Assembly: GCF_013404075.1 (NCBI RefSeq)
Contig: NZ_JACBJQ010000020.1
Coordinates: 58,778 to 122,777 of the forward strand
Direction: 5' to 3'
Source: Mycolicibacterium vinylchloridicum
Lineage (GTDB): Bacteria > Actinomycetota > Actinomycetes > Mycobacteriales > Mycobacteriaceae
DNA: 64,000 bases
A model generated the notes under the pieces. The model did not search any database. It saw only the letters and a program-made list of their open reading frames with translations, and was not told the origin of the DNA. This document shows, one piece after another, positions 33,966 to 41,802 of the stretch. A program made the translations under genes and the position numbers. The stretch's first letter is position 1. The number at the start of each line of letters is the position of its first letter.

Positions 33966-34679
33966 ATGTCCCGTCGGCGCCGACTGACGCTGATCTTCCT
34001 TTCCGGGGTTCTCCTCGTCGTCCTGGCCGTGCTGGCAATTGAGATCAATTCCTGGTGGATGACCGGGCTCGACACGTCGGTGTGGAATTGGTTCGACGCC
34101 CACCGGTCACACAGGTGGCAAGGCGACGAAGACGGCATTTTCACCTTCATCGGTAAACCCGTCCATGTCGCGATAGCCGGGCTGGTGAGCGGAGCGCTGC
34201 TGGCGTTGCAGGCGCGAGACGTGCTGCGACTCGTTGTCGTGACAGGGACGGTTGGCGCCGGCGCAGTGATCGAACAGACACTCAAGGCGACAGTCGAACG
34301 GTCGCCCGAGAATCTCGCCCAGTTGCGCAATGACTCGGTGCCCGACTGGTCGATCCTTGATTTCTACGCGCATTCGTTCCCGTCCGGCCATGTCACAGGA
34401 GCTGCGACGTTGTTCGGGACGATTGCGGTGTGCCTCGGTGTCGGGCGGAGTCGCGCAGTGCAGATATTGATGTCAGCTGTGGCGGTGGCAGGCGTCCTCA
34501 CGGTCGCCTGGCTCGCACTGTACGTCCGCGCACACATCTTCACCGATGTCATCGGCGGCATGATTCTGGGTGGGGCGCTCGTGGCGTTGGCCGCTGCCAC
34601 GATTGTGACGCCGACTCCCCGCGCGGTCAGCAGGCCTCACAAACGCCAAATCGGAGGAACTCACAGTCGTACAGTGTGA
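33966..34679 (+). CDS. PAP2-family membrane phosphatase
   Basis: A 237-residue type 2 phosphatidic-acid-phosphatase-like protein with about five to six membrane helices. The three active-site motifs are present: KATVERSPE (a KxxxxxxRP variant with Ser before Pro), the SFPSGHVTGA motif (PSGH) and LYVRAHIFTDVIGG (R-x5-H-x3-D). Likely substrates are lipid pyrophosphates or phosphatidates at the outer membrane face. ATG 33966 was chosen because a start at 33921 would lie inside the att repeat. It would have been next to the tRNA before insertion of the island. Confidence 0.88.
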   Translation: MSRRRRLTLIFLSGVLLVVLAVLAIEINSWWMTGLDTSVWNWFDAHRSHRWQGDEDGIFTFIGKPVHVAIAGLVSGALLALQARDVLRLVVVTGTVGAGAVIEQTLKATVERSPENLAQLRNDSVPDWSILDFYAHSFPSGHVTGAATLFGTIAVCLGVGRSRAVQILMSAVAVAGVLTVAWLALYVRAHIFTDVIGGMILGGALVALAAATIVTPTPRAVSRPHKRQIGGTHSRTV

Positions 34680-34683
34680 GGCC

Positions 34684-35064
34684 ATGACCATCACCCGCGC
34701 TGTGCGTCGGGCGGCCGCGATCACGTTGGCCGCCAGCGCTCTTGCTGTCGGCGTCCCCGGCCTCGCCACCGCCGATCCGGCGCCGAACTGCACGTCGGCC
34801 GATATGGCCGGCATCATGTCAGGGGTCGGGTTCGCAATGTCGGGCTACCTGTACACCCACCCCGACGTCAACGATTACCTCACCAGCCTGCGGGGCCTGC
34901 CGAAAGAGCAGATCCGCGCCAAGGTCCAGGATTACCTGGCCGCCAACCCGCAGGTGCGCGACGAGATCAAGGCGCTTCGCCAGCCCGCGAACGATTTCCG
35001 CAGCCGCTGCGACATCCCCAGTGCGGGCATCCCGGCCGGCGTTCCCGTCCCCGCGGGATCCTGA
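34684..35064 (+). CDS. Exported hemophore-like (heme-binding) protein
   Basis: A 126-residue small exported protein. The signal peptide ends ATADPAPN, followed by a helical domain with NCTSADMAGIMSGVGFAMSGYLYTHPDVNDYLTSLRGLPKEQIRAKVQDYLAANPQVRDEIKALRQPANDFRSRC, the pattern of the mycobacterial hemophore-like family (two flanking Cys, conserved Tyr and Asn-Pro). Family members bind heme or cell-wall lipids. It starts right after the PAP2 gene (4-bp gap) and ends in a hairpin. Confidence 0.87.
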   Translation: MTITRAVRRAAAITLAASALAVGVPGLATADPAPNCTSADMAGIMSGVGFAMSGYLYTHPDVNDYLTSLRGLPKEQIRAKVQDYLAANPQVRDEIKALRQPANDFRSRCDIPSAGIPAGVPVPAGS

Positions 35065-35076
35065 TCGCGGGGACGG
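35045..35076. terminator. Terminator hairpin spanning the hemophore-like stop codon
   Basis: A perfect 11-bp inverted repeat CCGTCCCCGCG / CGCGGGGACGG with a 10-nt loop that contains the TGA. It lies between convergent genes and may act on both strands. Confidence 0.65.
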
Positions 35077-35088
35077 CGCCGGAGTACG

Positions 35089-35349
35089 TCAGCGAACGCA
35101 GTTGTTGCCGACGACTTCCTTGCACACCGCACCTGGAGGTGCCGGGTTGACCGTCGGCGAGAACGAGTTGGGCCCGCCCGGGCCCACTGCCTTCTCCGTC
35201 GGCGACGGCGTCACGGACGACGACGGCGTTGTGGTCGTGGACGGGCTCTCCTTGGCGTCCGAGCTGCAGGCGGTCAACGCCCCCATCCCGACGATCGCGA
35301 CCCCGCCAGCAAAGAGTGCAATCTGGCGACTCAGTCGACCAGCGCTCAT
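35089..35349 (-). CDS. Small lipoprotein
   Basis: An 86-residue putative lipoprotein. The signal LSRQIALFAGGVAIVGMGALTAC ends in an LTAC lipobox, so the mature chain starts at Cys (CSSDAKES) and is tethered to the membrane. A Ser/Thr/Pro linker follows, then a short Cys-containing tail (GAVCKEVVGNNCVR). ATG 35349 follows AGGGA; the longer frame to 35409 has no support. Function unknown. Confidence 0.78.
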   Translation of the reverse strand: MSAGRLSRQIALFAGGVAIVGMGALTACSSDAKESPSTTTTPSSSVTPSPTEKAVGPGGPNSFSPTVNPAPPGAVCKEVVGNNCVR

Positions 35350-35461
35350 AATTTTCCCTACTCCCCGTCGTCGTGCGGCCGACCAAGCTCGGCCCGATGA
35401 GGGCAGCATACCGTCCAGGCAAACCCTCGTAAGGGCAAAAAGTCACCTTCAATTGAGGCCG

Positions 35462-35713
35462 TCAGCCGATCGAAATGATGAATCCGCCGCCCCAGAACGG
35501 CCAACCCCAGTTCGGAGTGGCGATGGTGCCGGGTGAGGTGGTGATCTGCGCGTTGCCCGGGCTCTGACAGATCGTGGTGGTCGGGCTGACGTTCGTGCAG
35601 GTCGGAGCACCGGAGGCGATAGTGGCCACGCCCAGGCCGGCCGCCAATACGGCACCGAAGAACAGCACGGTTCCCACTACAACCTGCCAGAGCCGAACAC
35701 CTCGAGTTGTCAT
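35462..35713 (-). CDS. Small membrane-anchored exported protein
   Basis: An 83-residue protein with one N-terminal membrane helix or uncleaved signal (LWQVVVGTVLFFGAVLAAGLGVATIA), then a Thr/Ser-rich outer segment with two Cys (PTCTNVSPTTTICQSPG) and an aromatic end (NWGWPFWGGGFIISIG). No known domain. ATG 35713 follows GAGAG. It is followed by the small lipoprotein on the same strand. Confidence 0.72.
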   Translation of the reverse strand: MTTRGVRLWQVVVGTVLFFGAVLAAGLGVATIASGAPTCTNVSPTTTICQSPGNAQITTSPGTIATPNWGWPFWGGGFIISIG

Positions 35714-35726
35714 AGCGGTAGCTCTC

Positions 35727-36524
35727 TCAGTACAAGTCGATACGCCGGTCAGCGAGCACGTCGACATGCTCCGTCAGCGACTTGTCGTGGGTCTCCGACA
35801 GGTCGACGTCGCCGACCACCAGCGCAGATCCGGGACCGGCTTCGGCGACCACCCAGCCGTCGGGGTCGATGATCGCGCTGCCTTGAGTCCACAGCTGCCC
35901 GCGCTCCTCGCCGGCGCGGTCGCACACCGCAATCGCGATCCGGTTGAGCCGCGCAGTGGACATCGCGGTGATCACTTCGCCCGGGTGCTCCCCGTCTGGC
36001 CGCGGAAACACCGGCCAGTTGACCGGTGCCGCAATGAGTTCGGCGCCGTCGACGGCGACTCGCCGGGTCACCTCCCCGAATTCGAGGTCGTAGCACACCA
36101 TCACCGCGATCGCCCCGTGCCGGGTCCGCAGTACCGCCGGCAATTCGGCACCGGGAGTGAAGATCAGCTTCTCCCGGTCCCACAGGTGGGTCTTGCGGTA
36201 GGTGGCGAGCAGCCCGTCGCGGTCCAGCGCCACTGCGCTGTTGTAGAGCAGGCCGTCGTCGCCGAGTTCGCAGAACCCGCCGACGACGATCGCCCCGCCC
36301 GCGGCAGCCCGCCACACGTCGAACGCGGGATCGTCGGGTCGCAGCGCCGCCGAGCGGGCTTCGTCGGCATCGGCGAACATATAGCCGGAGGTGGCCAATT
36401 CGGGTAGCACGACGACGTCGGCACCCTGGCCGACGGCGCCGGCGACCGCGTCCGCGGACAGCTCGAGGTTGTCGGCCACCGCCCCCAGCGTGGGTGCGAT
36501 CTGCGCACAGGCGATGCGGGTCAC
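35727..36524 (-). CDS. Carbon-nitrogen hydrolase (nitrilase superfamily)
   Basis: A 265-residue amidase of the nitrilase superfamily. The Glu-Lys-Cys triad is visible: Glu42 (VVLPELATSG), Lys111 (TYRKTHLWDREK) and Cys144 (VMVCYDLEFGEVTRR). It hydrolyses C-N bonds in amides or carbamoyl compounds; the substrate is unknown. It is divergent from the ureohydrolase gene 45 bp away. That suggests a shared arginine-derived pathway in which an amide or carbamoyl intermediate and a guanidino compound are hydrolysed; this is inference. Confidence 0.88.
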   Translation of the reverse strand: MTRIACAQIAPTLGAVADNLELSADAVAGAVGQGADVVVLPELATSGYMFADADEARSAALRPDDPAFDVWRAAAGGAIVVGGFCELGDDGLLYNSAVALDRDGLLATYRKTHLWDREKLIFTPGAELPAVLRTRHGAIAVMVCYDLEFGEVTRRVAVDGAELIAAPVNWPVFPRPDGEHPGEVITAMSTARLNRIAIAVCDRAGEERGQLWTQGSAIIDPDGWVVAEAGPGSALVVGDVDLSETHDKSLTEHVDVLADRRIDLY

Positions 36525-36569
36525 CTTTGCAGGCTAGCCTCGCCGCATCGGCCCGGCAGAGGAGGAAAC

Positions 36570-37508
36570 ATGGAGATTGTCGGACCAGTCGACGCGACCA
36601 CATACCCCCGTTACACCGAGCCGTCGACGTTCGCGCGGCTGCCGCGGATCGCCGAGGTGCCCGGCGCCGACGTCCGGATCGTCGGCGTGCCGTTCGACAG
36701 CGGGGTTTCCTACCGCCCGGGGGCGCGATTCGGACCCTCGCACGTGCGGGCCGCGTCCAAGCTGCTGCGGCCCTTCAATCCGGCCCTCGGCGTCGCCCCG
36801 TTCACCACGCAGCAGGTGGCCGATTGCGGCGATATCGCGGTCAACCCGTTCAACATCGACGAGGCGATCACCACGATCGACACCGCGATGACCGATCTCC
36901 GCAAGGACGGGTCGACCGTGCTGACGATCGGCGGCGATCACACGATCGCGCTGCCGATCCTGCGTTCGCTGGCCCGTGACCACGGAAAAGTGGCTGTCCT
37001 GCATTTCGACGCCCACCTCGACACGTGGGACACCTACTTCGGCTCGCCCTACACCCACGGCACCCCGTTCCGGCGGGCCAGCGAGGAGGGGCTGATCGAC
37101 ATGGAGCGCTCGCTGCACATGGGCATCCGCGGGCCGCTGTACAGCAAGACCGATCTGGAGCAGGACTCCGTGCTCGGCTTTCAGGTCATCCGGTCCGACG
37201 ATTACGAATTCGACGGTGTCGCAAGCATTGTCGAGCGGATGCGCAAGCGGCTCGAGGGCGGTCCGGTGTACGTGTCGATCGACATCGATGTGCTCGACCC
37301 CGCCCACGCCCCCGGCACCGGAACCCCCGAGGCCGGTGGGCTGACCTCCCGTGAGCTGCTCAACACCCTGCGCGGTCTGGTGGGCCTCGACATCGTCGGC
37401 GCCGACATCGTCGAGGTGGCGCCGGCCTACGACCACGCGGAGATCACCGGTATCGCCGCTGCCCACGTCGGATTCGAACTTCTCTCGGTGCTCGCGGCCA
37501 ACCGATAG
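36570..37508 (+). CDS. Agmatinase-family ureohydrolase
   Basis: A 312-residue Mn2+-dependent ureohydrolase that releases urea from a guanidino compound. Metal-binding motifs are complete: TIGGDHTIALPILR, HFDAHLDTWDTYFGSPYTHG and SIDIDVLDPAHAPGTGTPEAGG. The N-terminal substrate loop (FDSGVSYRPGARFGPSHVRAASKLLRPFNP) is of the agmatinase/guanidinobutyrase type. Agmatine, guanidinobutyrate and related substrates cannot be separated by eye. AGGAGGA precedes the ATG. The cyclase gene follows 9 bp later. Confidence 0.9.
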   Translation: MEIVGPVDATTYPRYTEPSTFARLPRIAEVPGADVRIVGVPFDSGVSYRPGARFGPSHVRAASKLLRPFNPALGVAPFTTQQVADCGDIAVNPFNIDEAITTIDTAMTDLRKDGSTVLTIGGDHTIALPILRSLARDHGKVAVLHFDAHLDTWDTYFGSPYTHGTPFRRASEEGLIDMERSLHMGIRGPLYSKTDLEQDSVLGFQVIRSDDYEFDGVASIVERMRKRLEGGPVYVSIDIDVLDPAHAPGTGTPEAGGLTSRELLNTLRGLVGLDIVGADIVEVAPAYDHAEITGIAAAHVGFELLSVLAANR

Positions 37509-37517
37509 GCTGCGATT

Positions 37518-38861
37518 GTGGGCAGCCTGCGGAAATGCGCTGGTTCGGTGCCGCCGGGCGGGCCGAATCAGCGCGCGGACTGCGAGCGCATGCAGCGCCG
37601 TGCTCCCGCCCGCAACCTGCACTGGGCCGAATCCATCAAACGCCGGCAGCGGGTGCTCAACATCGCGGCGGCGATGGCCGCCGTCGTCACCGCTGTGGTG
37701 GGAATCCTGCAGCTGGTCACCGGCTCGGGCCTGATCGTCATCGGGTTGATCAACCTCGGCACCGCGGCCATCTTCATCGCCGTTCCGCTGCTGCACCGCT
37801 TCGGCGAGATTATCGCCGCCCTGGTGTTCGTGTTTTTCGCGTTCCTGTCGGTGAGCACGGTCGGCTGGCAGGTGGGGACGGACTCCGGCATCCAGTTCTA
37901 CTACCTGGTGTCGGCGTCGCTGGCGGTGCTGATCCTCGGCGTCGAGCACGTCGCGCTGGCCTCGACGGTGGTCGCGATCGGCGCTGGGCTGACCATTGCG
38001 TCGCAGTTCCTGGTGCCCGGCGACACCGGGATCCAGCCACGTTGGCTGGTCAACACCGGTTTCGTCATCACCACGGTGACCACGTGCGTGATGGTGTTCG
38101 CGACGGTCTGGTACGCCCTGCGGGAGGTGTCCCGGGCCGAGGCCGCCATGGAATTCGAATACCTGCGCTCCGAGGCGCTGCTGGCCAACATCCTGCCCGC
38201 CAGCATCGCCGCCCGGCTGAAGGATCCGGCCCGCGGCGTGATCGCCGACCGCTTCGACGACGCCTCGATCCTGTTCGCCGACATCGCCGGATTCACCCAG
38301 CGGGCCAGCCAGATTCCACCCTCCGAACTGGTGCGCTTCCTGGACCGGCTCTACACCACGTTCGACCGGCTGGTCGACAAGCACGGCCTGGAGAAGATCA
38401 AGACCACCGGCGACTCGTACATGGTGGTCAGCGGCGTTCCCGAGCTCAGAGACGACCACGTCGAGGCGCTGGCCAACCTCGCCCTGGACATGTCTAAGGC
38501 GGTGCGTGACCTGCGCGACCCGAACGGCCAGCCGGTGCCGCTGCGGATGGGCATGGCGGCCGGGCCGGTGGTGGCCGGGGTGGTCGGGGCGCGCCGGTTC
38601 TTCTACGACGTCTGGGGTGACGCGGTCAACGTCGCCTCCCGGATGGAGACCACCGACCCCGAAGGACGCATTCAGGTGCCCCAGGACGTATACGAACGCC
38701 TCCGGGACCGCTTCGTCCTGGAGGAGCGTGGCGACGTCGAGGTCAAGGGCAAGGGCGTCATGCACACCTGGTATCTGGTGAGCCGCCGGCCCGCGCCTGC
38801 CGCGGACAGCGATCGACCCGCCCAGGAAGAGACTGGGCGGGTCGAGAGTCCAACCGGCTAG
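37518..38861 (+). CDS. cya: Membrane-bound class III adenylate cyclase, Rv1625c-like
   Basis: A 447-residue orthologue of Rv1625c, which makes cAMP. The N-terminal 60 residues are soluble, then six membrane helices (about 60-200), then a linker and the catalytic domain (about 245-430). Catalytic residues are all there: metal Asp in ILFADIAGFT and in TTGDSYMV, purine-selecting Lys in LEKIKTTGD and Asp in VWGDAVNVASRME, and transition-state Asn and Arg in the same motif. One chain supplies half of each site, so it works as a homodimer. GTG start. A terminator hairpin is embedded in the last codons. Confidence 0.95.
   Translation: MGSLRKCAGSVPPGGPNQRADCERMQRRAPARNLHWAESIKRRQRVLNIAAAMAAVVTAVVGILQLVTGSGLIVIGLINLGTAAIFIAVPLLHRFGEIIAALVFVFFAFLSVSTVGWQVGTDSGIQFYYLVSASLAVLILGVEHVALASTVVAIGAGLTIASQFLVPGDTGIQPRWLVNTGFVITTVTTCVMVFATVWYALREVSRAEAAMEFEYLRSEALLANILPASIAARLKDPARGVIADRFDDASILFADIAGFTQRASQIPPSELVRFLDRLYTTFDRLVDKHGLEKIKTTGDSYMVVSGVPELRDDHVEALANLALDMSKAVRDLRDPNGQPVPLRMGMAAGPVVAGVVGARRFFYDVWGDAVNVASRMETTDPEGRIQVPQDVYERLRDRFVLEERGDVEVKGKGVMHTWYLVSRRPAPAADSDRPAQEETGRVESPTG
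38813..38845. terminator. Bidirectional terminator hairpin inside the cya 3' end
   Basis: A perfect 13-bp inverted repeat TCGACCCGCCCAG / CTGGGCGGGTCGA with a 7-nt loop lies within the final codons of cya and just past the dps stop on the other strand. Confidence 0.7.
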
Positions 38862-39355
38862 ACCTTCCGGTTCTCCGACTTGATCAGCCAGGCCAGCTTC
38901 TCCAGGCCGTCGATCACCTGGTGCAGCAGGTCTGCGGTGCTCGGGTCCTCGGCGTCGACGGCGTCGTGGACGTCACGCAGCGTACCGACCACGGCATAAG
39001 TCGCCGTGGTGATCAGGTCGACGACGTCGGTGGTGGTGTGCTCGTAGGCGGGAATCTGCGGAACGCTGGTGGTGGCCGCGACGGTGTCCGAACGTCCGTC
39101 GGGTACGGCATCGAGGGCTCGCATCCGCTCGGCGATCGTGTCGCTGGACTCGCGGGCGAAGTCGACGAGTTCGTCGAGCTGCAGATGCAGATCGCGGAAG
39201 TTCGTCCCGACCACGGTCCAGTGCGCCTGCTTGCCCTGCAGGTGAAGTTCGATGAGATCAACCAGGACGCGCTGCAGGTTGCCTGCGAGCTCGGGTGATG
39301 CCTGGAATCCGGTTACCTCTGCGGAGTTTCGTCGTTGTCCGGTCGTCGTTGTCAT
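38858..39355 (-). CDS. Dps2-type DNA-protecting ferritin
   Basis: A 165-residue Dps-family protein closest to M. smegmatis Dps2 (recalled: GFHATPEFGGNLQKVLVDLIEL... ending in WLIRSENRKV; here FQASPELAGNLQRVLVDLIEL and WLIKSENRKV). Ferroxidase residues are the His in QAHWTVVG and the Asp/Glu in LQLDELVDFARESSDTIAERM. It forms a dodecameric shell that oxidises and stores iron and shields DNA in starvation or oxidative stress. ATG 39355 lies 7 bp after the DUF2339 stop, so the two are co-transcribed. The stop overlaps the cya stop region convergently. Confidence 0.92.
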   Translation of the reverse strand: MTTTTGQRRNSAEVTGFQASPELAGNLQRVLVDLIELHLQGKQAHWTVVGTNFRDLHLQLDELVDFARESSDTIAERMRALDAVPDGRSDTVAATTSVPQIPAYEHTTTDVVDLITTATYAVVGTLRDVHDAVDAEDPSTADLLHQVIDGLEKLAWLIKSENRKV

Positions 39356-39362
39356 GCGAGTT

Positions 39363-41105
39363 TCAACACGGCGCAAGCGGCGACTGCTGCCCGGATTCGC
39401 TGTCTGCTTCGTCACGTCGGGCGGCCAGGCTGCGGGCGTAGCGGGTGCCCATGGCCAGCAACACCAGACCGACCACGATGAAGGCCACCACCCGGAAGAT
39501 GCCGTCGAGCGTGCCCAGGTCGAACAGGAACAGCTTGGCCATCGCCGCCGAGGTGAGCACCAGCCCGCCGGCCCGCTGTCCGATGGCAAACAGTCCCGCC
39601 GCCAGCCCGATCCAGCAGATCGTGGCCGCCATGTGCCCGGCCAAGAACCCCTTCTCCGGCCCGCCGATCAGCACTCCGGCCGTCACGGAGAACACGGTCA
39701 CCGCATAGACCGACACCAGCGCCGCGGCAACCCACCCCGTGCGGAAGGCCCACGCCACGGTCGCCGCCCACACCACCAGCACCACGCTGCCCACCAGGGT
39801 CGACACCGCTGCCGCAACCGTGAGGCGCCAGCCGTCGGCGAGGATGTCGGGCGCGTGGCCGAAGAACATCAGCGCCCCCACGGAACCCAATCCCGTTGCA
39901 GCCCAGCGGGCGACGACGTCGCGTCGCCCGGTGAGTGCCACCATGGCGCCCAGCGCCAGCAGGACCGGCGCGGCCACCTCGCCATCGAAGGCCACCGTGA
40001 TCGCCACCAGTGCGGCGGCCGCCGATGCCGCCGACCACACCTGAGCGACCACCCCTTCGACGCCGGGCAGACGATCGGCGACCAGCACGATCGCCAGCAG
40101 GAACACCGACACGGCGCCGGCGAGCAGCACCGCGAGCCAGCGATCCACCGCGATGCCGGCGACCAGCACCGGAACCAGGCCGCCGACGGTGACGACGGCC
40201 ATCCACGCCCGGTTGGCGGTTGACGGGAGCAGCAGAAGGGCGCTGACAATGCTCAGCAGTGCGGCGATCCCGGTGGCGGCGCCGAGCAGCCCGGTGTCCG
40301 CCGTGGACCCGAAGTGGCCGGCCAGCAGCGCGATGAACAGTGGCAGCGTCACCGCCGCGGTGCGGGCGGCGTGCATCCACAACCAGTCCCGGCCGATTTG
40401 GATCAGCAATGCCGCAGCCGACAGCGCGATCATGAATCCGATGAGCAGCAGCGTCACGCCGTCGGTGATGACCGGGGCCAACACCAGCAGCGGCACCAGC
40501 ACCAGCACGGCGAGCTGCTCGGAGTTCCAGCGCCGGGCCAGGCTGAGCCCGCCGCCGCCGACGACCGCGCCGATCACCAGCGCGACCGGCGCCACCACCC
40601 AGTGGTAGATCGTCGTGACGGCCATGACGTCCATGTAGAGCGCGGCGATCCCGGTGGCGCTCAGCGCGATCGCACCGACCCGGCCACCGGGCCGGGCGTG
40701 CACGCGGATGCCTATACCGACCAGGACCGCTCCCAGCACACCACCGGCGGCCACCCGCAGTTCGGGCCGCAGCAGGCCGGCCTGCGCGGCGAGCACCAGC
40801 AGCAGCACAACGCCGATCAGCGTGACGCCGACACCGGCCACCGCCAGCGCCTTGCCGATCCAGCCCCGATCGGGATCCCCCACTTTCACCGGAGGTGGCG
40901 CCGGCCGTGGTGGCGCGTACGCGGGGGGCGGCGGTTGCCAGTAAGGCATCGGAGTCGGCTGCGGTGCCGGGGGCGGCGGCGCACCTTGGGTGAGATTCAG
41001 CTCATTGAGCGTGGCCGACACCCTGGCCATTTGCGCCGACATGGCGCCGAATTCCTGGGACAGCCGGGCCAGCACAGCACGCTGCGGATCGTTCATGGCA
41101 TTCAT
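39363..41105 (-). CDS. DUF2339-type polytopic membrane protein
   Basis: A 580-residue protein. Residues 1-85 are soluble: an N-terminal coiled segment (QRAVLARLSQEFGAMSAQMARVSATLNELNL), then a Pro-rich linker. About 16-18 membrane helices follow, beginning with GWIGKALAVAGVGVTLIGVVLLL and ending with TSAAMAKLFLFDLGTLDGIFRVVAFIVVGLVLLAMG, a pattern typical of DUF2339. Function unknown. It is the upstream partner of the Dps gene. Confidence 0.85.
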   Translation of the reverse strand: MNAMNDPQRAVLARLSQEFGAMSAQMARVSATLNELNLTQGAPPPPAPQPTPMPYWQPPPPAYAPPRPAPPPVKVGDPDRGWIGKALAVAGVGVTLIGVVLLLVLAAQAGLLRPELRVAAGGVLGAVLVGIGIRVHARPGGRVGAIALSATGIAALYMDVMAVTTIYHWVVAPVALVIGAVVGGGGLSLARRWNSEQLAVLVLVPLLVLAPVITDGVTLLLIGFMIALSAAALLIQIGRDWLWMHAARTAAVTLPLFIALLAGHFGSTADTGLLGAATGIAALLSIVSALLLLPSTANRAWMAVVTVGGLVPVLVAGIAVDRWLAVLLAGAVSVFLLAIVLVADRLPGVEGVVAQVWSAASAAAALVAITVAFDGEVAAPVLLALGAMVALTGRRDVVARWAATGLGSVGALMFFGHAPDILADGWRLTVAAAVSTLVGSVVLVVWAATVAWAFRTGWVAAALVSVYAVTVFSVTAGVLIGGPEKGFLAGHMAATICWIGLAAGLFAIGQRAGGLVLTSAAMAKLFLFDLGTLDGIFRVVAFIVVGLVLLAMGTRYARSLAARRDEADSESGQQSPLAPC

Positions 41106-41151
41106 CGTCGGCGCCGGCCGGCCGGGGCGGATGAGTAGTACTACCCGGTTG

Positions 41152-41802
41152 TCACTCTTGGTCGAGCCCGTGTTCGATCGCGTAGCGGGCCAGCTCGACC
41201 CGGTTGGCCACCTGCAATTTCCCGAAAGTGGCCTGCACGTGGTTTTCCACCGTGCGATGACTCAGCGACAGCTTGGCGCCAATCTGCTTGGCGGTCAACC
41301 CTTTTGCCACATAGCGCAGGATCTCGGTCTCTCGCTCGGTCAGGCTGGCGGCAGGCCCGTCCGGGCTCTTCGCCATCCTGCGGTACTCGCCAAGGACCAG
41401 GCCGGCCAGCCCGGGGGTGAACACCGCGCGTCCTGCGGCGGTGGCGCGCACCGCCTCGGCCAGTTCGGTCCGCGACGCGCTCTTCACCAGATAGCCGATG
41501 GCGCCCGCCTTGACCGCCTCCAGGACATCGTCTCGTTCACCGGACGCCGACAACACCAGCACCCGCGAGCTCGGCGAGACCTCCAGCACTCCTGCGGTGG
41601 CCTGCGCACCGTCGCCGTCGCCCAGTCGCATGTCCATCAGCACCACCGCCGGGTGAACCACCGCGGCGCGACGGCGAGCCGAGTCCACCCCGTCGGCCGT
41701 CGCGACCACACTGAAACCGTCGTCGGCGAGATCGCGGGCCACCGCGTCACGCCAGATCGGATGGTCGTCGACCACCATCACCGTTATCGGCTCAGCCTCC
41801 AT
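41152..41802 (-). CDS. NarL/LuxR-family response regulator
   Basis: A 216-residue response regulator: receiver domain (MVVDDHPIWRD, phospho-acceptor Asp in VVLMDMRLGDGDG, Lys in GYLVKSASR), then a LuxR-type DNA-binding domain (LTERETEILRYVAKGLTAKQIGAKLSLSHRTVENHVQATFGKLQVANRVEL). It overlaps the histidine-kinase gene by 11 bp and is its cognate output. Targets are unknown; the neighbouring amino-acid transporter or the gene downstream are possible. Confidence 0.93.
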   Translation of the reverse strand: MEAEPITVMVVDDHPIWRDAVARDLADDGFSVVATADGVDSARRRAAVVHPAVVLMDMRLGDGDGAQATAGVLEVSPSSRVLVLSASGERDDVLEAVKAGAIGYLVKSASRTELAEAVRATAAGRAVFTPGLAGLVLGEYRRMAKSPDGPAASLTERETEILRYVAKGLTAKQIGAKLSLSHRTVENHVQATFGKLQVANRVELARYAIEHGLDQE

